Numbered from the stretch's first letter, positions 8,398 through 16,927 are shown. The stretch is DNA of 64,000 nucleotides from Lachnospiraceae bacterium (GCA_022483465.1 JAKVNF010000001.1:744001-808000), one strand, 5' to 3'. The notes: generated by a model not told the origin, from the letters alone. Numbers and translations: made by a program.

Positions 8398-9363
8398 ATG
8401 ACAGAAATCAATCGCACCCAGTTGAACAACAGGAAGGCAGCCGTGATCGGAGCCGGGTTTGTCGGCTCCTCCTCTGCCTTTGCCCTGATGCAGTCGGGGC
8501 TGTTCTCAGAGATCGTCCTGCTCGATGCCAACGCCGACAAGGCGGAGGGCGAGGCCATGGACATCGCCCACGGCGCACCCTTTGTGGGGAACGTGCGGGT
8601 GCGCGCCGGCGGCTATGACGACATCGTCGACGCGGGCATCATCGTCGTGACGGCCGGGGCCGCCCAGAAGCCCGGGGAGACGCGGCTCGACCTCATCCAC
8701 AAGAACGTCGGGATCTTCCAGTCGATCCTGCCGGAGATCGCAAAGCGCCACTATCAGGGCATTCTTCTCATCGTGGCAAACCCGGTGGACATCCTGACAA
8801 GGGTCGCCATGAAGCTTGCCGACATGCCCGAGGGTAGGGTCTTCGGCTCCGGGACCGTGCTCGACACCGCGCGGCTTAAGTCTGAGCTCGGCGCCCATCT
8901 CAACGTGGATGCGAGAAGCGTGCACGCCTTCATCGTCGGCGAGCACGGCGACTCGGAGATCGCGGCCTGGTCCTGCGCCAACGTCTCGGGCATTCCGCTC
9001 TCCGATTTCTGCGAGATGCGGGGCTTCTACAACCACGAGGCCTCGATGGAGCAGATCGCGCAGGATGTGCGCAGCAGCGCCTACCGCATCATCGAGAAGA
9101 AGCACGCCACCTACTACGGCATCGCAATGAGCGTGACCAGGATCTGCCGCGCCGTCGTCATGGACGAGAAGTCGATCCTGCCGGTCTCTGTACGGGTGAA
9201 GAACCGCTACGGCATCGAGGAGTCCGTGCTCTCTCTGCCCGCCATCGTCGGCGCAAATGGCGTGGAGGCGCTGCCGCCCTTCCACCTCTCCAAGGAGGAG
9301 GCCGCCAAGGTCCTCGAAAGCGCCAACACCTTAAACGGCATCTACGAGGGGCTGAATTTATAA
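8398..9363 (+). CDS. ldh: L-lactate dehydrogenase
   Basis: A 321-residue NAD-dependent enzyme that interconverts pyruvate and L-lactate, the last step of lactic fermentation. The Rossmann motif GAGFVGSS is at residues 18-25. VTAGAAQKPGETRLDL is the substrate loop containing the arginine. ANPVDILT and GEHGDSE (catalytic His) follow. The ATG at 8398 is chosen because AAAGGAGG precedes it by the right distance; the open frame extends upstream without a ribosome site. The gene has its own 160-base leader, divergent from nudC, and its stop overlaps the converging small gene by six bases. Confidence 0.94.
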   Translation: MTEINRTQLNNRKAAVIGAGFVGSSSAFALMQSGLFSEIVLLDANADKAEGEAMDIAHGAPFVGNVRVRAGGYDDIVDAGIIVVTAGAAQKPGETRLDLIHKNVGIFQSILPEIAKRHYQGILLIVANPVDILTRVAMKLADMPEGRVFGSGTVLDTARLKSELGAHLNVDARSVHAFIVGEHGDSEIAAWSCANVSGIPLSDFCEMRGFYNHEASMEQIAQDVRSSAYRIIEKKHATYYGIAMSVTRICRAVVMDEKSILPVSVRVKNRYGIEESVLSLPAIVGANGVEALPPFHLSKEEAAKVLESANTLNGIYEGLNL

Positions 9364-9627
9364 ACCCTTCCCGCCGCCTCTGGGGAACATGCGCCCGGGT
9401 CCCTCCTCGTCCGTGATCTCGGACCGCGCTAACAGGTTGGAGAGCTTTTCGATCTCCTCAGAGAGCGCCCGGACCCTGGCAAAGTTTCCCTCCTCGATCC
9501 ACCAGGCGGAGAACGCCTCCGGATCCTTCGTCATCTGCTGCAGCTCCATATCCACCAGGAGCTGCTTTTTTTGCGCCTTGAGCTCTTCGAGCTTTCCCGC
9601 GTAGAACGCCGCTTCATCCCGCCGCAT
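9358..9627 (-). CDS. Small helical protein of unknown function
   Basis: An 89-residue protein that is almost entirely charged helix (KLEELKAQKKQLLVDMELQQM, then RVRALSEEIEKLSNLLAR), predicted to form a two-helix coiled coil, with a Gly-rich tail. No family is recognised. A start at 9627 is preferred because GAGGTGG precedes it; an in-frame ATG at 9645 is possible. The gene converges on ldh and overlaps its stop by six bases. Confidence 0.6.
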   Translation of the reverse strand: MRRDEAAFYAGKLEELKAQKKQLLVDMELQQMTKDPEAFSAWWIEEGNFARVRALSEEIEKLSNLLARSEITDEEGPGRMFPRGGGKGL

Positions 9628-9708
9628 CCTGCCACCTCTTCCCATTGCAAAGTTGTCCGGCTGCGAGTACCATCGTGTCACTGACCCCGCAAAGGAGATT
9701 TATCATAG

Positions 9709-10371
9709 ATGGAACCCCTGCTCTTTGTTCTCAACCTGATCGGCACCGCCGCCTTCTCGGTATCCGGCGCCCTGACCGCCATCCACAAGGGGATGGACCT
9801 TCTGGGCGTCCTGATCCTGGGGATGATGACCGCCGTCGGCGGCGGCATCCTCCGGGACCTGATCCTGGGAAAGACCCCGCCGGACGCCTTTACCGATCCG
9901 GTCTACGCCCTGGTGAGCCTGTTCACCGCTTTTTTGGTCTTTCTGGTCCTCTACCTGCGGATCGCAAGCTTCCGCTCCGTGAGGGGGCCTCTTTTTCAGA
10001 AGGTCCTTCTCGCCTCTGATACCGTGGGTCTTGCAGTATTCTCTGTCGTCGGCGTGCAGGCGGGCTTTGCGCTCCACGAGGGCTCCCGGTGGTTTCTGTG
10101 CCTGTTTCTCGGCACGATCACCGGCGTCGGCGGCGGTGTCCTGCGGGATCTGCTCGCCGGGGACCGGCCCTACATCTTTTACAAGCACATCTACGCCTGC
10201 GCCTCCATGGCGGGAGCCCTGCTCTGCACCCTGCTCTGGCGGGTGCTGGGGGAGACACTGGCGATGCTGCTCGGGGCCGGCGCCGTGGTGCTGATTCGGC
10301 TCCTCGCCATCACCCTAGAGCTCAACCTCCCGAAGATCCCGCAGGAAAAGGAGAGCGAACCAAGTTCCTGA
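9709..10371 (+). CDS. TRIC/YicG-type (UPF0126) membrane channel or transporter
   Basis: A 220-residue membrane protein with seven hydrophobic segments in two inverted repeats. Each repeat carries the family marks: GTAAFSVSGALTAIHKGMDLLG with TAVGGGILRDLI, and VGLAVFSVVGVQAG with TGVGGGVLRDLL. Bacterial relatives are trimeric cation channels (TRIC) or, in the YicG/YadS branch, implicated in glycine handling. Which applies here cannot be told. A GGAGA site lies 12 bases before the ATG. A terminator shared with the converging cardiolipin synthase gene follows. Confidence 0.88.
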   Translation: MEPLLFVLNLIGTAAFSVSGALTAIHKGMDLLGVLILGMMTAVGGGILRDLILGKTPPDAFTDPVYALVSLFTAFLVFLVLYLRIASFRSVRGPLFQKVLLASDTVGLAVFSVVGVQAGFALHEGSRWFLCLFLGTITGVGGGVLRDLLAGDRPYIFYKHIYACASMAGALLCTLLWRVLGETLAMLLGAGAVVLIRLLAITLELNLPKIPQEKESEPSS

Positions 10372-10377
10372 GACAGC

Positions 10378-10412
10378 CGTCCCGCCGGAGCGCATCCGGC
10401 GGGGCGTTTTTT
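10378..10412 (+). terminator. Intrinsic terminator after the UPF0126 gene
   Basis: GTCCCGCCGG pairs with CCGGCGGGGC around an eight-base loop, followed by T6. It ends right beside the stop of the converging cardiolipin synthase gene. Confidence 0.88.
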
Positions 10413-10413
10413 G

Positions 10414-12012
10414 TTACATCAGCGGGGAGAAGAGGCGCAGGATCAGCCGCCAGATCCAGGTCGGCGTGATCTTTGTCCGGTTCCGGTAATCCTGCGTCAC
10501 CTCTTTGGAGACATCGAAGGTCTCCAGGAAATCCGCCCGGATCTGTCCCACCGCCGGGGTGTCCATCATCAGCACCCCGTCCTCGAAGTGGTGGTAGAAG
10601 CTCCGAAAGTCCAGGTTGATGGTGCCGCAGGTCGCATACCGGCCGTCGCACAGGCAGTCCTTCGTGTGGATAAAGCCCGGCGTGTACTCAAAGATCCGGA
10701 CGCCCCCGTCCACCAGCTCGCCGTAGTAGGAGCGGGTCACGTTGTAGACGAGCTTCTTGTCCGGAATGCCCGGGGTGATGATCCGCACGTCCACGCCGCG
10801 CCTTGCGGCGAGGATGAGCATGCGCTTCATCTCCTCGGTGATGACCAGGTACGGCGTCGTAAACCAGATGTACTTCTGCGCCGCGTTGATCAGGTTCATG
10901 TAGACGTCCTCGCCGACGAGGACGCTGTCCATCGGGCTGTCCGCATAGGGCTGCACATAGCCGTGGGCGCCGGGGAGTGCCGCGCTTTTTCTCGGGAAGA
11001 AGCGGATGAAGTCCTCGCCCTTTTCCGGGTCGATGGCGTTCCACATCTCCTCGAACATCTCCATCAGGGACAGGACCGCATCTCCGGTCAGCTTGACCCC
11101 CGAGTCCTTCCAGCGGCCGTAAGGCTCTTTGTAGTGGAAGTACTCATCCGCCAGGTTGTAGCCGCCGGTAAAGCCCACCCGCCCGTCGATGACCGTGATC
11201 TTGCGGTGGTCCCGATTGTTCTGGAAGAACCCGAGGATCGGCGACACCGGATTGAAGACCCTGGTGTGGATGCCCTCGGCGTTGAGCTTTTCCCGGAAGG
11301 CCCGGTCCACAAAGCCGATGCTCCCCAGATCGTCGTAGATCAGGTTGATCTCCACGCCCGCGGCCGCCTTCTCCTTCAACACCTCGTGGATCTTCGCAAA
11401 GCCCTGGCCGTCCTCGATGGCGTGGTACTCCATCAGGATGAAGTGCTCCGCCTTCTTCAGCTCCTCCACCTGGGCCAGGAGTCCCTCCATGGCATCGGCG
11501 TAGTACACCGCATCGGTCCCCGCGTAGAGGGGATATCCCCGGGGCTGCGCCCCCGCATCCTGGATGGACCGGGCCATGTTGGCAAAGATCAGGTCCTCCT
11601 TTTCCACCTGGTTGATGAGGTCGGTGCTGTCCGGAAGAAGCGGCAGGAGGCAGGCGTCAATCCGGCGGTAGCGCAGCCGCATCTTCTTCATCGTGCCCGA
11701 GTGCTCCACCATCCCGTACATCGCAACGCCCAGGATCGGGAAGGCCAGGATCAGCATGATCCAGGGGAGCTTGAAGCAGATGTTCTCCCGCTTGGCGTAG
11801 ATGTGCAGCACCATGCACACCGCTGCCGCCTGAATCAGCCAGTCGATCCAGACATAGCTGTCCTTGAAGAAGGTCATCGCCAGCACGACCCAGACGACCT
11901 GCAGGATCATGGAGGCGGCGGCAAACAGGCCCCGCCCGATGCTGTTCTTGGTCTTGGACCGGGTCTCCACCGGCTGATTCCGTTCCTTCTCGATCAGAAG
12001 TCCGCTGCTCAT
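10414..12012 (-). CDS. cls: Cardiolipin synthase
   Basis: A 532-residue phospholipase-D-family enzyme that joins two phosphatidylglycerol molecules into cardiolipin in the membrane. Two hydrophobic segments lie at about residues 30-75 (GLFAAASMILQVVWVV and MVLHIYAK...). The two catalytic HKD motifs follow: DHRKITVIDG near residue 269 and IHTKDCLCDG near residue 450. The order and spacing are those of bacterial Cls. The ATG is preceded by AAGGAGGAC. The next gene downstream in the same direction is only on the far side of converging genes, so cls is the last gene of its unit, 19 bases after the alpha/beta hydrolase gene. Confidence 0.93.
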   Translation of the reverse strand: MSSGLLIEKERNQPVETRSKTKNSIGRGLFAAASMILQVVWVVLAMTFFKDSYVWIDWLIQAAAVCMVLHIYAKRENICFKLPWIMLILAFPILGVAMYGMVEHSGTMKKMRLRYRRIDACLLPLLPDSTDLINQVEKEDLIFANMARSIQDAGAQPRGYPLYAGTDAVYYADAMEGLLAQVEELKKAEHFILMEYHAIEDGQGFAKIHEVLKEKAAAGVEINLIYDDLGSIGFVDRAFREKLNAEGIHTRVFNPVSPILGFFQNNRDHRKITVIDGRVGFTGGYNLADEYFHYKEPYGRWKDSGVKLTGDAVLSLMEMFEEMWNAIDPEKGEDFIRFFPRKSAALPGAHGYVQPYADSPMDSVLVGEDVYMNLINAAQKYIWFTTPYLVITEEMKRMLILAARRGVDVRIITPGIPDKKLVYNVTRSYYGELVDGGVRIFEYTPGFIHTKDCLCDGRYATCGTINLDFRSFYHHFEDGVLMMDTPAVGQIRADFLETFDVSKEVTQDYRNRTKITPTWIWRLILRLFSPLM

Positions 12013-12031
12013 GTGTGTCCTCCTTGCTGTC

Positions 12032-12613
12032 TCAGATGTCCGAAGGGTCCTTCCGGTGTTCCGCGACGTAGTTCCAGGTGTGCTGCATGATGACGTTCAG
12101 ATTTTTCAGATCCTGCATCGGATCGGCGCTCTCCAGGGAGTGGTTGGCACCTTCGGTGAGATAGAGGGGGATGCTCTTCTCCCGGGCAAGGCGGATCACC
12201 GCCCCGGTGTCCGCCCAGGGGTCGCTCGTCCCGTGGAAGGCGATCGCATCGGGGTCCTGCGCCACGTAGGGGAAGGTCTGCTCCACCGGCGTGTAGAGCA
12301 CCTCGTGGGCCGGGATGCCGTGCTGCTTGGCATAGGCGGCCGCCACCGCGGTGCCGATGCTCTTGGCAAGAAACAGGACCTCCTCGGCGTCCTCGAGGTG
12401 GAGCGGACGAAGCTGCTCTTCCACCTGGGCAAGGGCCTGCAGTCCCGCCTCCTGCATCTTCTGCGCGTTCCCCTTGATGCCGTGGGGCAGGTCCTCGTAA
12501 TGGAGGTCTGTGATCTCGTAGCCGCTCGCCCTGGCGATCTTTTTGGAAAAATACAGGAGGGGCTTGTCCGTGTGATAGCCGATCCCGGGAAATACCACTG
12601 CAATCTTTGCCAT
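12032..12613 (-). CDS. Small alpha/beta-hydrolase-like protein
   Basis: A 193-residue protein. VVFPGIGYHTDKP at the start, FLAKSIGTAVAAAYA in the middle (nucleophile elbow K-S-I-G-T, the site of the Ser) and a late NHSLE (catalytic His) suggest an alpha/beta hydrolase of the YdeN/dienelactone type. HGTSDPWADT would hold the acid residue. The substrate is unknown. The ATG at 12613 follows GAAGGAG; a further ATG lies 15 bases upstream. The gene precedes cls by 19 bases and is probably co-transcribed with it. Confidence 0.72.
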   Translation of the reverse strand: MAKIAVVFPGIGYHTDKPLLYFSKKIARASGYEITDLHYEDLPHGIKGNAQKMQEAGLQALAQVEEQLRPLHLEDAEEVLFLAKSIGTAVAAAYAKQHGIPAHEVLYTPVEQTFPYVAQDPDAIAFHGTSDPWADTGAVIRLAREKSIPLYLTEGANHSLESADPMQDLKNLNVIMQHTWNYVAEHRKDPSDI

Positions 12614-12699
12614 TTCCGTCTCCTTCATCGAAATCTTACGCGGCTCATCTTAGAACAGAGAAACCCCCGTCCGCAAGTACCAAAGAGCGGCTGTGGCGC

Positions 12700-13773
12700 T
12701 CACATAAGCTCCCGCCGAATCCACTCCATCAGGATGTCCGTGACGGCGCGCTGCTGCGCCTCGGTCAGCGGGACGCCCTCCGGGATCCCGTGCCACTTGG
12801 CAAGGCATCCCCGACAGCAGCAGCCAGTGGCGTGCTGGGCGGGAAACACCGGGTGTCCCCGCATCGGGGTCTGCTTTCCGTCCCGGGCTGGATGGGCCGG
12901 GGCAAGGCGCTTTGCCACAAAGTCCCCGGCGTGCCGGCGGATCGTCTCCATCCCCTTCTCTCTAAGATAGCGTCGGTCCTCCTCGGAAAGGGAAAAGCCG
13001 CTCCGAAAGCCACTCTTGGAGAGCCGAAGAAAGAGATCATCCAGCGCGGGGTCCCGGGAGGGGAACGCCGCCTGGCGGGAAAAGCTCTCTGCAAGGGGCG
13101 TTGGATGCTCCGGCAAAAAAGAAAGGCCCGACTTCTTCGCCTGTTCTGCGCGGTACCTCCCGGGGATGGACCAGATCTTCTCCCCGATGCGAAGCCTTGC
13201 CCCCGTGCTGCAAAAGAAAAAGGGAACAGACGCTGCCTCACAGGCAGCCCGTATTCCCTGCACCCAGGAAAGATCAAGAACCGTCCCCTGGGGATCGTCA
13301 TCCCCCGCGGCAAAGACGGCCGAGGCGCCGCCTGTTTGCAGAAGCGGCGAGATGTCCAGGGGGCCCCACAGGGGCTCCAGAACGAGCTCCCTTGCGGCAA
13401 AGGGGAGGGAAGCAAGGCGCGGTGCCAGCGCTTCTTCGGCTGCCTGATCCAAGACGCGGATGCCGAGAATCACGTTCGGGTACCCGCTCCCCCAGTCCCG
13501 CGGAAGGCGCGATGGGATCTGCCGCACGTCGCTTGTGAGAAGAAGAAACAGAAGGTCCTCCCTTGCCCGCAGCATCGGATAGATCCCGTCCCGAAGATCG
13601 TCCGCCCCCTCTGCAAAAAAGTCCTCGTCCGGACAAAGAAGGACCGGTGCCGCGGTGCCGGGTTTCTTCCAGTTTCCCGCCCGGTCCCGCCGCACCGGCA
13701 GGTTCCAGCTCGTCGTCCGGCGCATTCGGCCGGGCGCTGCCGAATCCCTCTCCCAGGGACTCCAGATCGGCAT
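12700..13773 (-). CDS. DUF5131-like / DUF4186 fusion protein
   Basis: A 357-residue protein. Residues 1 to about 235 resemble DUF5131 (phage Gp37/Gp68-like): MPIWSPW at the start, LLCPDEDFFAEGADDLRDGIY, FLLLTSDVRQI, NVILGIRVLDQ, LVLEPLWGPLDI and a late WVQGIRAACEAASVPFFF. The cysteine cluster that normally follows the first motif is absent: the first 40 residues contain no Cys. Residues about 240-357 match DUF4186: FRSGFSLSEEDRRYL, GKQTPMRGHPVFPAQHATG, CCCRGCLAKWHGIP and MEWIRREL. The ATG at 13773 follows AAAGGAG. The function is unknown; loss of the iron-sulfur ligands suggests the first half no longer does radical chemistry. Confidence 0.72.
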   Translation of the reverse strand: MPIWSPWERDSAAPGRMRRTTSWNLPVRRDRAGNWKKPGTAAPVLLCPDEDFFAEGADDLRDGIYPMLRAREDLLFLLLTSDVRQIPSRLPRDWGSGYPNVILGIRVLDQAAEEALAPRLASLPFAARELVLEPLWGPLDISPLLQTGGASAVFAAGDDDPQGTVLDLSWVQGIRAACEAASVPFFFCSTGARLRIGEKIWSIPGRYRAEQAKKSGLSFLPEHPTPLAESFSRQAAFPSRDPALDDLFLRLSKSGFRSGFSLSEEDRRYLREKGMETIRRHAGDFVAKRLAPAHPARDGKQTPMRGHPVFPAQHATGCCCRGCLAKWHGIPEGVPLTEAQQRAVTDILMEWIRRELM

Positions 13774-13810
13774 AGCACTCCTTTCCGCCTGGTTTTTTGC
13801 AGACTGCGGA

Positions 13811-13845
13811 AAACTCCCGGAACAGGATTTCCTGTTCCGGGAGTG
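13811..13845 (-). terminator. Intrinsic terminator of the CDF transporter gene
   Basis: ACTCCCGGAACAGG pairs perfectly with CCTGTTCCGGGAGT around AAAT on the minus strand and is followed by TTTTCC. It lies between the CDF stop and the DUF5131-DUF4186 start. Confidence 0.85.
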
Positions 13846-13867
13846 GTTACTTGGTTGTTGTCCTGGT

Positions 13868-14830
13868 TCAGACGGCCTCCTGCTCGGGGAGCGATGCCTG
13901 ATAGGGCTTGCTCCCTGCCGGGGCCGCATCCACATCCGGGACCACCTCGACGCAGTACTGATCGAAGTCGCCGGAGAGCTTCTCGCGGATGCTCCTGGTC
14001 GCCTCTGCCAGCTGGTGCACCGAGACGGTGTCGCTCTTTTCCCGCACGTAGATCTCAATCCAGGTCTTGCGCCCGGTCTGCACCACCTCCAGGAAGGTGA
14101 TCTCCGCACCGTACTTTGCCACCTCCGGAGCGGCAATCTCCCGCACATGGTCCACCGTCTCACTGGGTGCCGAGAACAGAAGGAGCTCCTTCACGTTCTC
14201 GCAGATCTCCTTGATGGGCTCCGCCAAAAGCAGGCAGGTCAGCGCGATGGCGACCGCCGGATCCATGTAGGGGGCGAGCCAGGCAAGGGAGGTGTGCTCC
14301 ATCACGATCTGCAGCAGAAACGCGATCGCAATGCCGCAGCTCGTCACCGTATCCAGTTTCCAGGCATAGAGCTCGGATTGGATGATCTGGGAGGAGTACT
14401 TCTTGGAGAGACGGTGCAGGGCCAGCACCACGGTCAGGCATCCTGCCATCACGAAGAACTCGAAGGCCGCCACATCCCCGGCATTCACCAGGTGTCCGCC
14501 GCTCTGAATCAGGCGGATGTTGTCGACGATCGTGGCCGCGCAGACCACGAGGAGCGCCGAGTATTTCAGGATGATGAACAGCGACTCGAACTGGCTGTAG
14601 CCATAGGGGTGCCGCTCGGTCTCCGGCCGATACAGGAACGGGATCAGCACCAGGAACGGACCGATCAGGATGAGATCCATCCCGTCAAAGATACAGTCCA
14701 TCAGAATGGTGTGCGCTCCGGTCATGAAAAAAGAGACCAGCTCCGCCGCCACAAAGGCTGCACTGCCGAGGAACGAAAACCGCATCGCCCTCTTTTCCAC
14801 CAGCATCTTACGTTTGTTTCCTTCCGTCAT
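13868..14830 (-). CDS. Cation diffusion facilitator family transporter
   Basis: A 320-residue protein with about five to six membrane spans and a cytoplasmic C-terminal domain of about 90 residues. RHPYGYSQFE near residue 75 is the family's HPxG signature. CDF proteins exchange Zn, Mn, Co or Fe for protons. The usual paired D/H metal ligands are not clear: ILMDCIFDGMD offers Asp residues in span 2, and LDTVTSCGIA and MDPAVAI lie in later spans, so the metal is not predictable. No strong ribosome site precedes the ATG at 14830; an ATG at 14806 behind GAAGGA is an alternative. The gene has its own terminator. Confidence 0.83.
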   Translation of the reverse strand: MTEGNKRKMLVEKRAMRFSFLGSAAFVAAELVSFFMTGAHTILMDCIFDGMDLILIGPFLVLIPFLYRPETERHPYGYSQFESLFIILKYSALLVVCAATIVDNIRLIQSGGHLVNAGDVAAFEFFVMAGCLTVVLALHRLSKKYSSQIIQSELYAWKLDTVTSCGIAIAFLLQIVMEHTSLAWLAPYMDPAVAIALTCLLLAEPIKEICENVKELLLFSAPSETVDHVREIAAPEVAKYGAEITFLEVVQTGRKTWIEIYVREKSDTVSVHQLAEATRSIREKLSGDFDQYCVEVVPDVDAAPAGSKPYQASLPEQEAV

Positions 14831-15025
14831 ATAACATCCGTCCGGAGCCGGATTGAACTCTCCTTTCGTGCGTCACGATGCACTGCTGCTCCGACCGCTT
14901 CTCCGTTCGATGCCGGATCCCGGAGGTCTCTCCTCCGCGCTTGTCATCTGACAGCCCTATTTTATCGCACTTTTCGGACTTTTGCCAGCCGCGGGCGCCG
15001 GGAATCCTCCGGGAAACGAAGGCGG

Positions 15026-15054
15026 CAAAAAGCAGCGGGCGTTTGCCCGCTGCT
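15026..15054 (-). terminator. Intrinsic terminator of deoD
   Basis: AGCAGCGGGC pairs with GCCCGCTGCT around a four-base loop, followed by TTTTTG on the minus strand, seven bases after the deoD stop. Confidence 0.88.
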
Positions 15055-15061
15055 TCCCGTC

Positions 15062-15766
15062 TTACTCTGCCGTCTCCAGGGCGATCTGCATCATCTGGTC
15101 AAAACCGGTCTGCCGCTCCATTGCGGAGAGCTGCCCCTCCTTGAAGAGGTGGTCGGAGATCGTGAAGATCCCCAGGGCCTTCTTGTGGGCCGCCGCTGCA
15201 TTCATGTACAGGGCCGCGCTCTCCATCTCCACGCACAGCACCCCCATGTCCGCCCACTTCTTGTTGACGTCCGGGTAGTTGTTGTAGAAGACGTCCGCCG
15301 AGAGGCAGTTGCCGACCTTCACGTTGGCGCCCAGCTTCCGCGCCGCCGCCACGGCCCGCTCCAGCACGTCGAAGCTCGCGATCGGGGCAAAGGTCCCGGG
15401 GAGCTGGTACTGGTACGCGTAGCGGGAGTCAGTGCAGGCCCCCTGGGCGATCACGATGTCCCGCAGGTTGACGTCGTCCTGGAGTCCGCCGGCGGAGCCG
15501 ATGCGCATGATCGTCTCCACATCGTAGAAATGGTACAGCTCATAGCTGTAGATTCCGATGGAGGGCATGCCCATGCCCGACCCCATCACCGACACGGTCT
15601 TGCCGTGGTAAGTGCCGGTGAAGCCAAACATGTTCCGGACCGTGTTGAAACACACCGGGTTCTCCAAATAGGTCTTTGCGATGTACTCCGCCCGGAGCGG
15701 ATCCCCCGGCATCAGCACGGTCTTTGCGATCATGCCCTTCTCGGCTGCATTGTGCGGTGTCGCCAT
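15062..15766 (-). CDS. deoD: Purine-nucleoside phosphorylase, DeoD type
   Basis: A 234-residue enzyme, the standard length of hexameric bacterial PNP. It splits purine (deoxy)nucleosides with phosphate into base and (deoxy)ribose-1-phosphate for salvage. MPGDPLRAEYIA near residue 20 contains the phosphate-binding Arg. VMGSGMGMPSIGIYSYEL, RIGSAGGL and VEMESAALY follow, the last binding the ribose. SDHLFKEG carries the Asp that acts on the base. AAAGGAGGAG precedes the ATG. The YbaK-type gene lies 26 bases upstream in the same direction. Confidence 0.95.
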   Translation of the reverse strand: MATPHNAAEKGMIAKTVLMPGDPLRAEYIAKTYLENPVCFNTVRNMFGFTGTYHGKTVSVMGSGMGMPSIGIYSYELYHFYDVETIMRIGSAGGLQDDVNLRDIVIAQGACTDSRYAYQYQLPGTFAPIASFDVLERAVAAARKLGANVKVGNCLSADVFYNNYPDVNKKWADMGVLCVEMESAALYMNAAAAHKKALGIFTISDHLFKEGQLSAMERQTGFDQMMQIALETAE

Positions 15767-15792
15767 GTTCTCCTCCTTTTCATCCGTTCTCT

Positions 15793-16269
15793 TTACTGCG
15801 CTTCCGGCTCCTTGCAGACATCGACCCAGGCAAGATAGCCGGAGACCTGCTCCAGCTCCGGGATCGTGAGCTTCACGGCGCTGTGGTCATCCCCCGCCGC
15901 GGGGTAGACGATGTCGTAGGCCTTCAAGCTCTTGTCCAGGTAGACCTTCACACCCTCCTTGACGCCGAAGGGGCAGACCCCGCCCGGCGCGTGACCCACG
16001 TACTGCTCCACCGCATCGGGGCGGATCATCTTCGCCTTGGTGTGGAAGGTCTCCTTGAACTTGTGGTTGTCCACCTTGGCGGACCCCTCGGCGAGGATCA
16101 GGACCGGGTCCTCCCCCACCAGAAAGGACAGGGTCTTGGCGATGGCGCCCGGCTCCACGCCCAGGGCATCCGCCGCCTCCTGTACGGTTGCGGTGAGTGC
16201 GGTGAGCCGGATCACGTGATCCAGAAAGCCCTTTGCCGCAAGATCTGCTTCTGCTCGTTCTCTTGACAT
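15793..16269 (-). CDS. YbaK/EbsC-type aminoacyl-tRNA deacylase
   Basis: A 158-residue YbaK domain. This family hydrolyses mischarged tRNA, for example Cys-tRNA(Pro) or Ala-tRNA(Pro). AADALGVEPGAIAKTLSFLV includes the conserved Lys. SAKVDNHKFKE and GHAPGGVCPFG form the active-site loops. ERAEADLAAKGF at the start is usual for the group. The ATG at 16269 follows GAGAGGCGCGAGG; the frame is open for 24 codons upstream but without a better site. Which tRNA is edited cannot be read from the sequence. Confidence 0.85.
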   Translation of the reverse strand: MSRERAEADLAAKGFLDHVIRLTALTATVQEAADALGVEPGAIAKTLSFLVGEDPVLILAEGSAKVDNHKFKETFHTKAKMIRPDAVEQYVGHAPGGVCPFGVKEGVKVYLDKSLKAYDIVYPAAGDDHSAVKLTIPELEQVSGYLAWVDVCKEPEAQ

Positions 16270-16339
16270 GCCTCGCGCCTCTCTTTCGCTTTTACGCAGC
16301 ATTATAGCACAGCGCGGACTGTTTTCCGCTCTGCCACGC

Positions 16340-16371
16340 AAAAAGGCTCCGGGGTCAGTCCCCCGAAGCCC
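16340..16371 (-). terminator. Intrinsic terminator of the second DtxR-like gene
   Basis: On the minus strand GGCTTCGGGGG pairs with CCCCGGAGCC around a short loop, followed by TTTTTGCG. It lies about 24 bases after the stop of the DtxR-like gene. Confidence 0.85.
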
Positions 16372-16394
16372 TGTTGTGTCGTCGATTGCCCGTT

Positions 16395-16796
16395 TCAGCC
16401 CGCGTCCTTTGCGGCATCCTTTCCGGCCAGGTCCCCCCAGTAGCGGACCATCTGCCGAAAGCTCTCCTCGCTGATGACGTGTTCCACGGCGCAGGCCTCT
16501 TCATTGGCCCGCTCTCCCGGAATCCCGATAGACTCAAAGAGCGCCCGGAAGAACCGGTGTTTCTCCAGGGTCCGGTCTGCGATCACCCTGCCCTTTTCGG
16601 TCAGCACCACCTGCCAGTCCCGATGCTGCACATACCCGCCGTCTTCGAGCTTGCGCAGGGCGATGGAGACCGATGGCTTGGAAAAGTGCAGATACTCCGC
16701 CACATCCGTCAGCCGGCAGGCCCCGTTCTCCTGGGTCAGCACCTCGATGGCCTCCAGGTAATCCTCCTTAGACTGTCCGAGTTCGTGATTTTGCAT
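16395..16796 (-). CDS. DtxR/MntR-family metal-dependent repressor (copy 2)
   Basis: A 133-residue protein of the same class as the gene at 3695. QSKEDYLEAIEVL holds the first ligands. LTDVAEYLHFSKPSVSIALRKL is the helix-turn-helix. EEACAVEHVISEE supplies the Cys/Glu/His site. It has no SH3 domain. The start at 16796 is chosen from its distance to AAGGGG; an in-frame ATG at 16829 lies inside the operator. The two paralogs share the metal motifs and the operator arms but differ strongly elsewhere, so they are old duplicates or independent acquisitions. The gene is monocistronic with its own terminator. Confidence 0.88.
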   Translation of the reverse strand: MQNHELGQSKEDYLEAIEVLTQENGACRLTDVAEYLHFSKPSVSIALRKLEDGGYVQHRDWQVVLTEKGRVIADRTLEKHRFFRALFESIGIPGERANEEACAVEHVISEESFRQMVRYWGDLAGKDAAKDAG

Positions 16797-16817
16797 CTTT
16801 CGGTCCCCTTCCTGTGT

Positions 16818-16833
16818 GTTAGTGCACACTAAC
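16818..16833 (-). promoter_or_regulatory. Probable operator of the second DtxR-like repressor
   Basis: GTTAGTG CA CACTAAC is an inverted repeat with seven-base arms, 22 bases upstream of the chosen start. It has the same outer arms and 16-base length as the site at 3658-3673 (GTTAG-N6-CTAAC) and the same distance to the start. Confidence 0.65.
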
Positions 16834-16927
16834 TGTATGTATCATACGCTGAACGGGGCCGTCTGTAAAGTTTTCGCGCCGAAATCCCGGCGGACAGATC
16901 TCAAAAAGTGTCGCGCTCCCGCACTGC

